NCBI RefSeq assembly: GCF_003390335.1
Contig: NZ_QUOU01000001.1
Span: 3,472,001 to 3,536,000 of the forward strand
DNA from: Thalassotalea euphylliae
Lineage (GTDB): Bacteria; Pseudomonadota; Gammaproteobacteria; Enterobacterales; Alteromonadaceae
Direction of reading: 5' to 3'
DNA length: 64,000 bases
Shown: positions 1 through 8,187 of the stretch, piece after piece
Numbering within the stretch: position 1 is the first letter of the stretch
Layout: every line of letters starts with the position of its first letter
The notes under the pieces: generated by a model
Seen by the model: only the letters and a program-made list of their open reading frames with translations
The model's database searches: none
Told to the model about the DNA's origin: nothing
Translations under genes and position numbers: made by a program

Positions 1-1
1 T

Positions 2-931
2 AGTAAAAACCAATCCAGTAATCCACTCAATACCGAGCAATTAACCACCGATCTGCGCCCACCAAAAAAGCCGGCAGAAAAAGCCTTTGGCAAATATTTT
101 CGTAAGGTGGAAGTGGATTATGAAAATGTCGTAGGCTATCGGGAGGGCACGACTAGTGTAGATGGTCGCTATGCCGCGATGATGATGATGGCATCACTCA
201 AAGATATGCATTACTGGGCCAATGGTGCTATGGCCATGACTTTTGTTGTGATTATATTGATTTTACAAATCGTATCAGGGTTAGGGCATGACGAGTGGAC
301 ACTTTTCAACCCTGAATATGAAATTATTGTTCAAATACTATTAGCTTTATATGCCCTACGTGAATTTAAAAAATCGAAAAAAAAACAAGCACAAGCCGTC
401 GTTTGCGACCGTAAAACGGGTAATGTGCATTTTCCCGCCTTTGGCAAAAACCCTGAGCTGGTAATTCCCTTTAACCAAGTAGAGCTCTATGTCGGTTCAG
501 TCGGTTATAGCCGTGGCTCCGGCATGGCGGCGAAATGCATCGTGCCGACAATGTACCCCAAAGCCGCCAAACGGGACTTTCAGTACGCCATATTAATAGC
601 TGATAGTTATGACGAAGCCTGTCGTTACTGGACATTGCTAACCGAATTTATGGATAAAAACAAACCGATTCCCTACGGCTTTTTGAATTCGGTGCAATTT
701 CATCTTGATAGGAATAAGTCAACTATCTGGCCAGATAAAGACGTTAGAAATAGCTACCCCCTTGATCCCGAAATCAAAGATAACTACCGCTATGTCTACC
801 ATAGCGATTTTGAAGGTACGGTCGACTACCCCATCGAAGAAGTTGCCGAAGTCGTCGCCCCCTTTAGCGACGACCCCGAGCTACTCGCCAAAAACGTAGA
901 ACGCGCCCATCAACTTAACCTAATTCTCTAA
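2..931 (+). CDS. Array copy 1: two-helix membrane protein, DUF6708-like (5' truncated)
   Basis: The frame is open from base 2. By comparison with copy 4 about nine residues are missing upstream, so the GTG at 107 is not the start. Visible order: polar Pro/Lys-rich N-terminus, a GRYAAMMMMAS segment, a hydrophobic hairpin (two helices around a short loop holding GHDEWTLFNP), a basic FKKSKKK stop-transfer that should face the cytoplasm, then a soluble domain with VVCDRKTGNVHFPAFGKN and YWTLLTEFMDKNKP. This two-helix plus 'RKTG.V..' layout resembles the DUF6708 family found near secretion-system effector genes; that link is from memory and unproved. Module type: TM class FVV; C-patch FHLDRNKS, unique in the array. 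Confidence 0.85.
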   Translation, partial: SKNQSSNPLNTEQLTTDLRPPKKPAEKAFGKYFRKVEVDYENVVGYREGTTSVDGRYAAMMMMASLKDMHYWANGAMAMTFVVIILILQIVSGLGHDEWTLFNPEYEIIVQILLALYALREFKKSKKKQAQAVVCDRKTGNVHFPAFGKNPELVIPFNQVELYVGSVGYSRGSGMAAKCIVPTMYPKAAKRDFQYAILIADSYDEACRYWTLLTEFMDKNKPIPYGFLNSVQFHLDRNKSTIWPDKDVRNSYPLDPEIKDNYRYVYHSDFEGTVDYPIEEVAEVVAPFSDDPELLAKNVERAHQLNLIL

Positions 932-974
932 GCCTTAGCCGCAAATAACAGTTTTAGTCTGTGAATTTAACACC

Positions 975-1148
975 ATGAAAATAAGCATAAATCTAAGTGA
1001 TGCAAGCAATCGCCACGCTACAATCGAACAAAATAGAGGCGGTAAACTAATTCAAGATCTTGGCTGGCAGACCACGGAGGTCAATTTGTCATTAAATGAT
1101 GTGAAACTAAAAACGCCCATCTTTAAAAAAGAAAGGGGATTAAACTAA
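975..1148 (+). CDS. 57-aa conserved small protein, cassette 2
   Basis: The ORF runs from ATG to a TAA that shares its last base with the next ATG (TAATG), a translational coupling arrangement. It begins MKISINLSDASNRHATIEQN and ends FKKERGLN. No Shine-Dalgarno precedes the ATG, and the frame is open about a dozen codons further upstream to the stop at 936-938, so it may be the preserved tail of a longer ancestral protein. Differences among the seven copies are mostly synonymous (CTA/CTT, AGC/AGT, CAG/CAA, TTG/TTA), with only E/Q and L/W replacements in the core. That pattern indicates selection on the protein. Function unknown. Confidence 0.65.
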   Translation: MKISINLSDASNRHATIEQNRGGKLIQDLGWQTTEVNLSLNDVKLKTPIFKKERGLN

Positions 1149-2104
1149 TGGCCACTACTGATAGAAAAGGGAACAGTGAAAAACAATCCAGTAACCCACT
1201 CAATACCGAGCAATTAACCACTGACCTGCGCGCGCCCAAAAAACCCGCAGAAAAAGCCTTTGGCAAATATTTTCGTAAGGTCGAAGTGGATTACAACAAC
1301 ATTTTAGGTTACCGAGTAAATACAACAAGTGTTGATGGACGCTATGTCGCGATGATGATGGTAGGTTCACTCAAAGATTCCGATCACTGGGCCAATGGTG
1401 CTATGGCCATGACTCTGGTATTCGCTATTTTTGTCCCTCAATTAACATGGGGGCTATCACATGGTGTCTGGACGATATTTACTCCCGCATATGACGTTTT
1501 TGTCCAAGTATTATTAACGCTATATGCCCTACGTGAATTTAAAAAATCGAAAAAAAAACAAGCACAAGCCGTCGTTTGCGACCGTAAAACCGGTAATGTG
1601 CATTTTCCCGCCTTTGGTAAAAACCCTGAGCTGGTTATTCCCTTTGATCAAGTGGAGCTCTATGTCGGTTCAGTCGGCTATAGCCTTGGCTCTGGCATGG
1701 CAGCAGACTGTGTTGTCCCCAAAATGTACCCCAACGCCGCCAAATGGGATTTTCAATACGCAGTATTGATTTCCGACAACTACGACCAAGCCTGTAATTT
1801 TTGGACACTGCTGACTGAGTTTATGGATAAAAATAAACCCATCCCCTATGGTTTTTTAAACTCTGTGCAGCTTTACCTCGATAGAGATGAAGCTGCTATT
1901 TGGCCTGATAAAGACGTCAGAAATAGCTACCCCCTCGACCCCGAAATTAAAGATAACTACCGCTATGTTTACCATAGTGATTTTGAAGGTACGGTCGACT
2001 ACCCCATCGAAGAAGTTGCCGAAGTCGTCGCCCCCTTTAGCGACGACCCCGAGCTACTCGCCAAAAACGTAGAACGCGCCCATCAACTTAACCTAATTCT
2101 CTAA
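1148..2104 (+). CDS. Array copy 2: two-helix membrane protein, DUF6708-like
   Basis: Complete 318-residue copy, preceded by a strong ribosome site (GAAAGGGGA) lying inside the end of the small ORF. N-terminus MATTDRKGNSEKQ differs from the usual MDKTNLNQ type and is shared only with copy 7. Modules: N-motif VNTTSVDGRYV with SDHWANG; TM class LVF (LVFAIFVPQLTWGLSHGVW); middle SLGSGMAADCVV; C-patch LYLDRDEAAIWPDKDVRNSY. The A tract after FKKS is nine bases long (1550-1558), which keeps the frame open. Confidence 0.88.
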   Translation: MATTDRKGNSEKQSSNPLNTEQLTTDLRAPKKPAEKAFGKYFRKVEVDYNNILGYRVNTTSVDGRYVAMMMVGSLKDSDHWANGAMAMTLVFAIFVPQLTWGLSHGVWTIFTPAYDVFVQVLLTLYALREFKKSKKKQAQAVVCDRKTGNVHFPAFGKNPELVIPFDQVELYVGSVGYSLGSGMAADCVVPKMYPNAAKWDFQYAVLISDNYDQACNFWTLLTEFMDKNKPIPYGFLNSVQLYLDRDEAAIWPDKDVRNSYPLDPEIKDNYRYVYHSDFEGTVDYPIEEVAEVVAPFSDDPELLAKNVERAHQLNLIL

Positions 2105-2147
2105 GCCTTAACCGCAAATAGATGTTTTAGTCTGTGAATTTAACACC

Positions 2148-2321
2148 ATGAAAATAAGCATAAATCTAAGTGATGCAAGCAATCGCCACGCTACAATCGA
2201 ACAAAATAGAGGCGGTAAACTGATTCAAGACCTTGGCTGGCAGACCACGGAGGTCAATTTGTCATTAAATGATGTGAAACTAAAAACGCCCATCTTTAAA
2301 AAAGAAAGGGGATTAAACTAA
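2148..2321 (+). CDS. 57-aa conserved small protein, cassette 3
   Basis: Same 58-codon frame as the ORF at 975, again joined to the next gene by TAATG. It keeps the TTEVNLS reading near the middle. Differences from the first copy are silent. Confidence 0.62.
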   Translation: MKISINLSDASNRHATIEQNRGGKLIQDLGWQTTEVNLSLNDVKLKTPIFKKERGLN

Positions 2322-3276
2322 TGGATAAAACAAACCTGAACCAGAACAGCGAAAAACAACCCAGTAACCCACTCAATACCGAGCAATTAACCACCGACCT
2401 GCGCCCGCCCAAAAAGCCCGCAGAAAAAGCCTTTGGCAAATATTTTCGTAAGGTGGAAGTCAACTATGACAATGTGCTGGGCTATCGGGAGGGAACTGGC
2501 AGTATTGATGGTCGCTACGCCGCATTGATGATGGTAGGTTCACTCAAAGATTCCGATCACTGGGCCAATAGTGCTATGGCCATGACCTTTTTCGGTATAA
2601 TTGTTTTTATGCAGATAACGGCTTTGGTCAAGTTTGGTGAATTAGGTCCCTATCTAACACAGCCTTACACTTGGGTTACCCAACTGCTGCTGCTATATGC
2701 TGCATTGCAGTTTAAAAAATCGAAAAAAAACAAGCACAAGCCGTCGTTTGCGACCGTAAAACTGGCAATGTGCATTTTCCCGCCTTCGGTAAAAACCCTG
2801 AGCTGGTTATTCCCTTTGATCAAGTGGAACTCTATGTCGGTTCAGTCGGCTATAGCCGTGGCTCAGGCATGGCAGCAGAATGTATTGTCCCCAAAATGTA
2901 CCCCAAAGCCGCCAAGCGAGATTTTCAGTATGATGTGCTAATTGCCGATAACTATGATCGCGCGTGTAACTTTTGGACACTGCTGACTGAGTTTATGGAT
3001 AAAAATAAACCCATCCCCTACGGTTTTTTAAACTCTGTGCAGCTTTATATCGATACAGACGAAGCAGCTATCTGGCCTGATAAAGACGTTAGAAATGGCT
3101 ACCCCCTCGACCCTGAAATTAAAGATAACTACCGCTATGTTTACCATAGTGATTTTGAAGGTACGGTCGACTACCCCATCGAAGAAGTTGCCGAAGTCGT
3201 CGCTCCCTTTAGTGATGACCCCGAGCTACTCGCCAAAAACGTAGAACGCGCCCATCAACTTAACCTAATTCTCTAA
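2321..3276 (+). pseudogene. Array copy 3: frameshifted (A8 tract), possibly phase-off
   Basis: The A tract at 2723-2730 has eight bases instead of the nine found in intact copies. The frame from 2321 therefore runs into an alternative frame and stops at 2941 (206 residues). The normal C-terminal domain continues in the other frame to 3276 with all motifs intact, so there is no further decay. Modules: EGTGSIDGRYAAL with SDHWANS; TM class FFG (FFGIIVFMQITALVKFGELG); middle SRGSGMAAECIV; C-patch LYIDTDEAAIW. A ninth A, gained by replication or transcriptional slippage, would restore a full-length protein, so a reversible off state is as plausible as a dead gene. Confidence 0.85.
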
Positions 3277-3319
3277 GCCTTAGCCGCAAATAACAGTTTT
3301 AGTCTGTGAATTTAACACC

Positions 3320-3493
3320 ATGAAAATAAGCATAAATCTAAGTGATGCAAGCAATCGCCACGCTACAATCGAACAAAATAGAGGCGGTAAACTGATTCAA
3401 GACCTTGGCTGGCAAACCACCCAAGTCAATTTATCGTTAAATGATGTGAAACTAAAAACGCCCATCTTTAAAAAAGAAAGGGGATTAAACTAA
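3320..3493 (+). CDS. 57-aa conserved small protein, cassette 4
   Basis: Coupled by TAATG to copy 4. This version reads WQTTQVNLS where the first copies read WQTTEVNLS, and it uses TTA TCG for Leu-Ser; the rest of the changes are silent. Confidence 0.62.
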   Translation: MKISINLSDASNRHATIEQNRGGKLIQDLGWQTTQVNLSLNDVKLKTPIFKKERGLN

Positions 3494-4449
3494 TGGATAA
3501 AACTGATCCGAACCAGAATAGCAAAAAACAATCCAGTAACCCACTCAATACCGAGCACTTAACCACCGACCTGCGCCCGCCCAAAAAGCCCGCAGAAAAA
3601 GCCTTTGGCAAATATTTTCGTAAGGTGGAAGTCGATTATGACAATGTCGTAGGCTATCGTGAGGGAACTGGCAGTATTGATGGTCGCTACGCCGCATTGA
3701 TGATGGTAGGTTCACTCAAAGATTCCGATCACTGGGCCAATGGTGCTATGGCGATGACCTTTGTTGTGACTATATTAGTATTGCAAATTGTATCAGGATT
3801 AGGGCATAACGAGTGGACGCTTTTTAATCCTGCATATGAGGTTATTGTCCAGTTGCTATTAACTGTATATGCCCTACGTGAATTTAAAAAATCGAAAAAA
3901 AAACAAGCACAAGCCGTCGTTTGCGATCGTAAAACCGGTAATGTGCATTTTCCCGCCTTTGGTAAAAACCCTGAGCTGGTTGTTCCCTTTGATCAAGTGG
4001 AACTCTATGTCGGTTCAGTCGGCTATAGCCGTGGCTCTGGCATGGCAGCAGAATGTATTGTCCCCAAAATGTACCCCAAAGCCGCCAAGCGAGATTTTCA
4101 GTATGATGTGCTAATTGCCGATAACTATGATCGCGCGTGTAACTTTTGGACACTGCTGACTGAGTTTATGGATAAAAATAAACCCATCCCCTACGGTTTT
4201 TTAAACTCTGTGCAGCTTTATATCGATACAGACGAAGCAGCTATCTGGCCTGATAAAGACGTTAGAAATGGCTACCCCCTCGACCCCGAAATTAAAGATA
4301 ACTATCGCTATGTTTACCATAGTGATTTTGAAGGTACGGTCGACTACCCCATCGAAGAAGTTGCCGAAGTGGTTGCCCCCTTTAGCGACGACCCCGAGCT
4401 ACTCGCCAAAAACGTAGAACGCGCCCATCAACTTAACCTAATTCTCTAA
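3493..4449 (+). CDS. Array copy 4: two-helix membrane protein, DUF6708-like
   Basis: Complete 318-residue copy with start MDKTDPNQNSKKQ. N-motif EGTGSIDGRYAAL, middle SRGSGMAAECIV and C-patch LYIDTDEAAIW match copy 3 almost base for base, but the membrane hairpin is class FVV (LQIVSGLGHNEWTLFNP) as in copy 1. Copy 4 is therefore copy 3 with a swapped hairpin and a nine-base A tract (3895-3903). Confidence 0.88.
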   Translation: MDKTDPNQNSKKQSSNPLNTEHLTTDLRPPKKPAEKAFGKYFRKVEVDYDNVVGYREGTGSIDGRYAALMMVGSLKDSDHWANGAMAMTFVVTILVLQIVSGLGHNEWTLFNPAYEVIVQLLLTVYALREFKKSKKKQAQAVVCDRKTGNVHFPAFGKNPELVVPFDQVELYVGSVGYSRGSGMAAECIVPKMYPKAAKRDFQYDVLIADNYDRACNFWTLLTEFMDKNKPIPYGFLNSVQLYIDTDEAAIWPDKDVRNGYPLDPEIKDNYRYVYHSDFEGTVDYPIEEVAEVVAPFSDDPELLAKNVERAHQLNLIL

Positions 4450-4492
4450 GCCTTAACCGCAAATAGTAGTTTTAATCTGTGAATTTAACACC

Positions 4493-4666
4493 ATGAAAAT
4501 AAGCATAAATCTTAGTGATGCAAGCAATCGCCACGCTACAATCGAACAAAATAGAGGCGGTAAACTGATTCAAGACCTTGGTTGGCAAACCACCCAAGTC
4601 AATTTGTCATTAAATGATGTGAAACTAAAAACGCCCATCTTTAAAAAAGAAAGGGGATTAAACTAA
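4493..4666 (+). CDS. 57-aa conserved small protein, cassette 5
   Basis: Coupled by TAATG to copy 5. It has the TTQVNLS version of the middle, with silent CTT and GGT changes. The bases just before the ATG differ slightly (AATCTG for AGTCTG). Confidence 0.62.
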   Translation: MKISINLSDASNRHATIEQNRGGKLIQDLGWQTTQVNLSLNDVKLKTPIFKKERGLN

Positions 4667-5622
4667 TGAATAAAACAAACCTGAACCAGAACAGCGAAAA
4701 ACAACCCAGTAACCCACTCAATACCGAGCAATTAACCACCGACCTGCGCCCGCCCAAAAAGCCCGCAGAAAAAGCCTTTGGCAAATATTTTCGTAAGGTC
4801 GAAGTAGATTACAATAATTTTTTGGGCTATCGCGCAACAACCCTCAATATAGACGGCCGTTACGTCTCAATGATGATGATGGGTTCATTTAAAGATATGC
4901 ATCACTGGGCCAATGGTGCTATGGCCATGACTCTGGTATTCGCTATTTTTGTCCCTCAATTAACATGGGGGCTATCACATGGTGTCTGGACGATATTTAC
5001 TCCCGCATATGACGTTTTTGTCCAAATATTATTAACGCTATATGCCCTGCGAGAATTTAAAAAATCGAAAAAAAAACAAGTACAAGCCGTTGTTTGCGAC
5101 CGAAAAACCGGTAATGTGCGTTTTCCCGCCTTCGGTAAAAACCCTGAGCTGGTTATTCCCTTTGATCAAGTGGAACTCTATGTCGGCTCAGTCGGCTATA
5201 GCCTTGGTTCTGGCATGGCGGCGAAATGCATCGTACCGACAATGTACCCCAAAGCCGCCAAATGGGATTTTCAGTACGCCGTGTTGGTTGCCGACAACTA
5301 TGACCAAGCCTGTCGTTACTGGACACTGCTGACTGAGTTTATGGATAAAAATAAACCCATCCCCTACGGTTTTTTAAATGCGGTGCAATTTAATATTGAT
5401 GATGATTCTTCTGCAATTTGGGAGGGTACCGATATCGAAAAGCGCTACCCCCTCGACCCCGAAATTAAAGATAACTACCGCTATGTTTACCATAGTGATT
5501 TTGAAGGTACGGTCGACTACCCCATCGAAGAAGTTGCCGAAGTCGTCGCCCCCTTTAGCGACGACCCCGAGCTACTCGCCAAAAACGTAGAACGCGCCCA
5601 TCAACTTAACCTAATTCTCTAA
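4666..5622 (+). CDS. Array copy 5: two-helix membrane protein, DUF6708-like
   Basis: Complete 318-residue copy starting MNKTNLNQ. Modules: N-motif ATTLNIDGRYVSMMMMGSFKD with MHHWANG; TM class LVF as in copies 2, 7 and 8; middle SLGSGMAAKCIVPTM; C-patch FNIDDDSSAIWEGTDIEKRY, which replaces the IWPDKDVRN patch and is shared with copies 7 and 8. The A tract at 5068-5076 is nine bases long. Confidence 0.88.
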   Translation: MNKTNLNQNSEKQPSNPLNTEQLTTDLRPPKKPAEKAFGKYFRKVEVDYNNFLGYRATTLNIDGRYVSMMMMGSFKDMHHWANGAMAMTLVFAIFVPQLTWGLSHGVWTIFTPAYDVFVQILLTLYALREFKKSKKKQVQAVVCDRKTGNVRFPAFGKNPELVIPFDQVELYVGSVGYSLGSGMAAKCIVPTMYPKAAKWDFQYAVLVADNYDQACRYWTLLTEFMDKNKPIPYGFLNAVQFNIDDDSSAIWEGTDIEKRYPLDPEIKDNYRYVYHSDFEGTVDYPIEEVAEVVAPFSDDPELLAKNVERAHQLNLIL

Positions 5623-5665
5623 GCCTTAACCGCAAATAGATGTTTTAGTCTGTGAATTTAACACC

Positions 5666-5839
5666 ATGAAAATAAGCATAAATCTTAGTGATGCAAGTAA
5701 TCGCCACGCTACAATCGAACAAAATAGAGGCGGTAAACTGATTCAAGATCTTGGCTGGCAGACCACCCAAGTCAATTGGTCATTAAATGATGTGAAACTA
5801 AAAACGCCCATCTTTAAAAAAGAAAGGGGATTAAACTAA
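5666..5839 (+). CDS. 57-aa conserved small protein, cassette 6
   Basis: Coupled by TAATG to copy 6. This copy reads TTQVNWS: TTG to TGG gives Leu to Trp, one of the few amino-acid changes in the series. The same change recurs in the cassette 8 copy. Confidence 0.62.
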   Translation: MKISINLSDASNRHATIEQNRGGKLIQDLGWQTTQVNWSLNDVKLKTPIFKKERGLN

Positions 5840-6798
5840 TGGATAAAACAAACCTGAACCAGAACAGCGAAAAACAATCTAGTAACCCACTAAACACCGA
5901 GCACTTAACCACTGACCTGCGCCCGCCAAAAAAGCCCCCAGAAAAAGCCTTTGGCAAATATTTTCGTAAGGTGAAAGTGGATTACAACAACGTTTTAGGC
6001 TATCGCGCAACAACCCTCAATATAGATGGCCGATATGTCTCAATGATGATGATGGGTTCACTCAAAGATTCCGATCACTGGGCCAATGGTGCTATGGCCA
6101 TGACCTTTTTCGGTATAATTGTTTTTATGCAGATAACGGCTTTGGTCAAGTTTGGTGAATTAGGCCCCTATCTAACACAGCCTTACACTTGGGTTACCCA
6201 ACTGCTGCTGCTGCTATATGCTGCGTTGCAGTTTAAAAAATCGAAAAAAAAACAAGCACAAGCCGTTGTTTGCGACCGTAAAACTGGCAATGTGCATTTT
6301 CCCGCCTTTGGTAAAAACCCTGAGCTGGTTATTCCCTTTGATCAAGTGGAGCTCTATGTCGGTTCAGTCGGCTATAGCCTTGGCTCTGGCATGGCAGCAG
6401 ACTGTGTTGTCCCCAAAATGTACCCCAACGCCGCCAAATGGGATTTTCAATACGCAGTATTGATTTCCGACAACTACGACCAAGCCTGTAATTTTTGGAC
6501 ACTGCTGACTGAGTTTATGGATAAAAATAAACCCATCCCCTATGGTTTTTTAAACTCTGTGCAGCTTTACCTCGATAGAGATGAAGCTGCTATTTGGCCT
6601 GATAATGACGTCAGAAATAGCTACCCCCTCGACCCCGAAATTAAAGATAACTACCGCTATGTTTACCATACCGATTTTGAAGGTACGGTCGACTACCCCA
6701 TCGAGGAAGTTGCCGAAGTCGTCGCCCCCTTTAGTGACGACCCCGAGCTACTCGCCAAAAACGTAGAACGCGCCCATCAACTTAACCTAATTCTCTAA
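5839..6798 (+). CDS. Array copy 6: two-helix membrane protein, DUF6708-like
   Basis: Complete copy of 319 residues; the extra residue is one more Leu in the second helix (QLLLLLYAAL), from an added CTG repeat. Modules: N-motif ATTLNIDGRYVSMMMMGSLKD with SDHWANG; TM class FFG as in copy 3; middle SLGSGMAADCVV and C-patch LYLDRDEAAIW as in copy 2, with DNDVRN for DKDVRN. The A tract at 6244-6252 is nine bases long. Confidence 0.88.
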   Translation: MDKTNLNQNSEKQSSNPLNTEHLTTDLRPPKKPPEKAFGKYFRKVKVDYNNVLGYRATTLNIDGRYVSMMMMGSLKDSDHWANGAMAMTFFGIIVFMQITALVKFGELGPYLTQPYTWVTQLLLLLYAALQFKKSKKKQAQAVVCDRKTGNVHFPAFGKNPELVIPFDQVELYVGSVGYSLGSGMAADCVVPKMYPNAAKWDFQYAVLISDNYDQACNFWTLLTEFMDKNKPIPYGFLNSVQLYLDRDEAAIWPDNDVRNSYPLDPEIKDNYRYVYHTDFEGTVDYPIEEVAEVVAPFSDDPELLAKNVERAHQLNLIL

Positions 6799-6841
6799 GC
6801 CTTAGCCGCAAATAGTAGTTTTAATCTGTGAATTTAACACC

Positions 6842-7015
6842 ATGAAAATAAGCATAAATCTAAGTGATGCAAGCAATCGCCACGCTACAATCGAACAAAA
6901 TAGAGGCGGTAAACTGATTCAAGATCTTGGCTGGCAGACCACGGAGGTCAATTTGTCATTAAATGATGTGAAACTAAAAACGCCCATCTTTAAAAAAGAA
7001 AGGGGATTAAACTAA
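6842..7015 (+). CDS. 57-aa conserved small protein, cassette 7
   Basis: Coupled by TAATG to the frameshifted copy 7 and reads TTEVNLS. The small frame is intact even though the large gene it leads into is broken, which argues that the two are not maintained only as a pair. Confidence 0.62.
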   Translation: MKISINLSDASNRHATIEQNRGGKLIQDLGWQTTEVNLSLNDVKLKTPIFKKERGLN

Positions 7016-7970
7016 TGGCCACTACTGATAGAAAAGGGAACAGTGAAAAACAATCCAGTAACCCACTCAATACCGAGCAATTAACCACTGACCTGCGCGC
7101 GCCCAAAAAACCCGCAGAAAAAGCCTTTGGCAAATATTTTCGTAAGGTCGAAGTGGATTACAACAACATTTTAGGTTACCGAGTAAATACAACAAGTGTT
7201 GATGGACGCTATGTCGCGATGATGATGGTAGGTTCACTCAAAGATTCCGATCACTGGGCCAATGGTGCTATGGCCATGACTCTGGTATTCGCTATTTTTG
7301 TCCCTCAATTAACATGGGGGCTATCACATGGTGTCTGGACGATATTTACTCCCGCATATGACGTTTTTGTCCAAGTATTATTAACGCTATATGCCCTACG
7401 TGAATTTAAAAAATCGAAAAAAAACAAGCACAAGCCGTTGTTTGCGACCGTAAAACTGGCAATGTGCATTTTCCCGCCTTTGGTAAAAACCCTGAGCTGG
7501 TTATTCCCTTTGATCAAGTGGAGCTCTATGTCGGTTCAGTCGGCTATAGCCTTGGCTCTGGCATGGCAGCAGACTGTGTTGTCCCCAAAATGTACCCCAA
7601 CGCCGCCAAATGGGATTTTCAATACGCAGTATTGATTTCCGACAACTACGACCAAGCCTGTAATTTTTGGACACTGCTGACTGAGTTTATGGATAAAAAT
7701 AAACCCATCCCCTATGGTTTTTTAAATGCGGTGCAATTTAATATTGATGATGATTCTTCTGCAATTTGGGAGGGTACCGATATCGAAAAGCGCTACCCCC
7801 TTGATCCCGAAATTAAAGATAACTACCGCTATGTTTACCATAGCGATTTTGAAGGTACGGTCGACTACCCCATCGAGGAAGTTGCCGAAGTCGTCGCTCC
7901 CTTTAGTGACGACCCCGAGCTACTCGCCAAAAACGTAGAACGCGCCCATCAACTTAACCTAATTCTCTAA
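7015..7970 (+). pseudogene. Array copy 7: frameshifted (A8 tract), possibly phase-off
   Basis: The N-terminal half is essentially a repeat of copy 2, including the MATTDRKGN start and class LVF hairpin. The A tract at 7417-7424 has eight bases, so the frame from 7015 ends at 7635 after 206 residues. The bases just after the tract match copy 6, and the C-patch FNIDDDSSAIWEGTDIEKRY matches copy 5. The C-terminal domain is undamaged in its own frame to 7970. The lesion is at the same tract as in copy 3 but on a different sequence background. Confidence 0.85.
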
Positions 7971-8013
7971 GCCTTAACCGCAAATAGTAGTTTTAATCTG
8001 TGAATTAAACACC

Positions 8014-8187
8014 ATGAAAATAAGCATAAATCTAAGTGATGCAAGCAATCGCCACGCTACAATCGAACAAAATAGAGGCGGTAAACTAATTCAAGACCTT
8101 GGCTGGCAGACCACGGAGGTCAATTGGTCATTAAATGATGTGAAACTAAAAACGCCCATCTTTAAAAAAGAAAGGGGATTAAACTAA
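8014..8187 (+). CDS. 57-aa conserved small protein, cassette 8
   Basis: Last member of the series, coupled by TAATG to copy 8. It combines TTEV with the NWS (Trp) version. The codon three before the ATG is TTA instead of TTT. Confidence 0.62.
   Translation: MKISINLSDASNRHATIEQNRGGKLIQDLGWQTTEVNWSLNDVKLKTPIFKKERGLN

Noticed and set aside
1524..1769. Secondary-frame ORFs of 60-96 codons inside each array copy
   Set aside because: They recur because the copies are near-identical and carry no starts of their own. Only the frameshifted products at the A8 tracts are discussed as possible isoforms.
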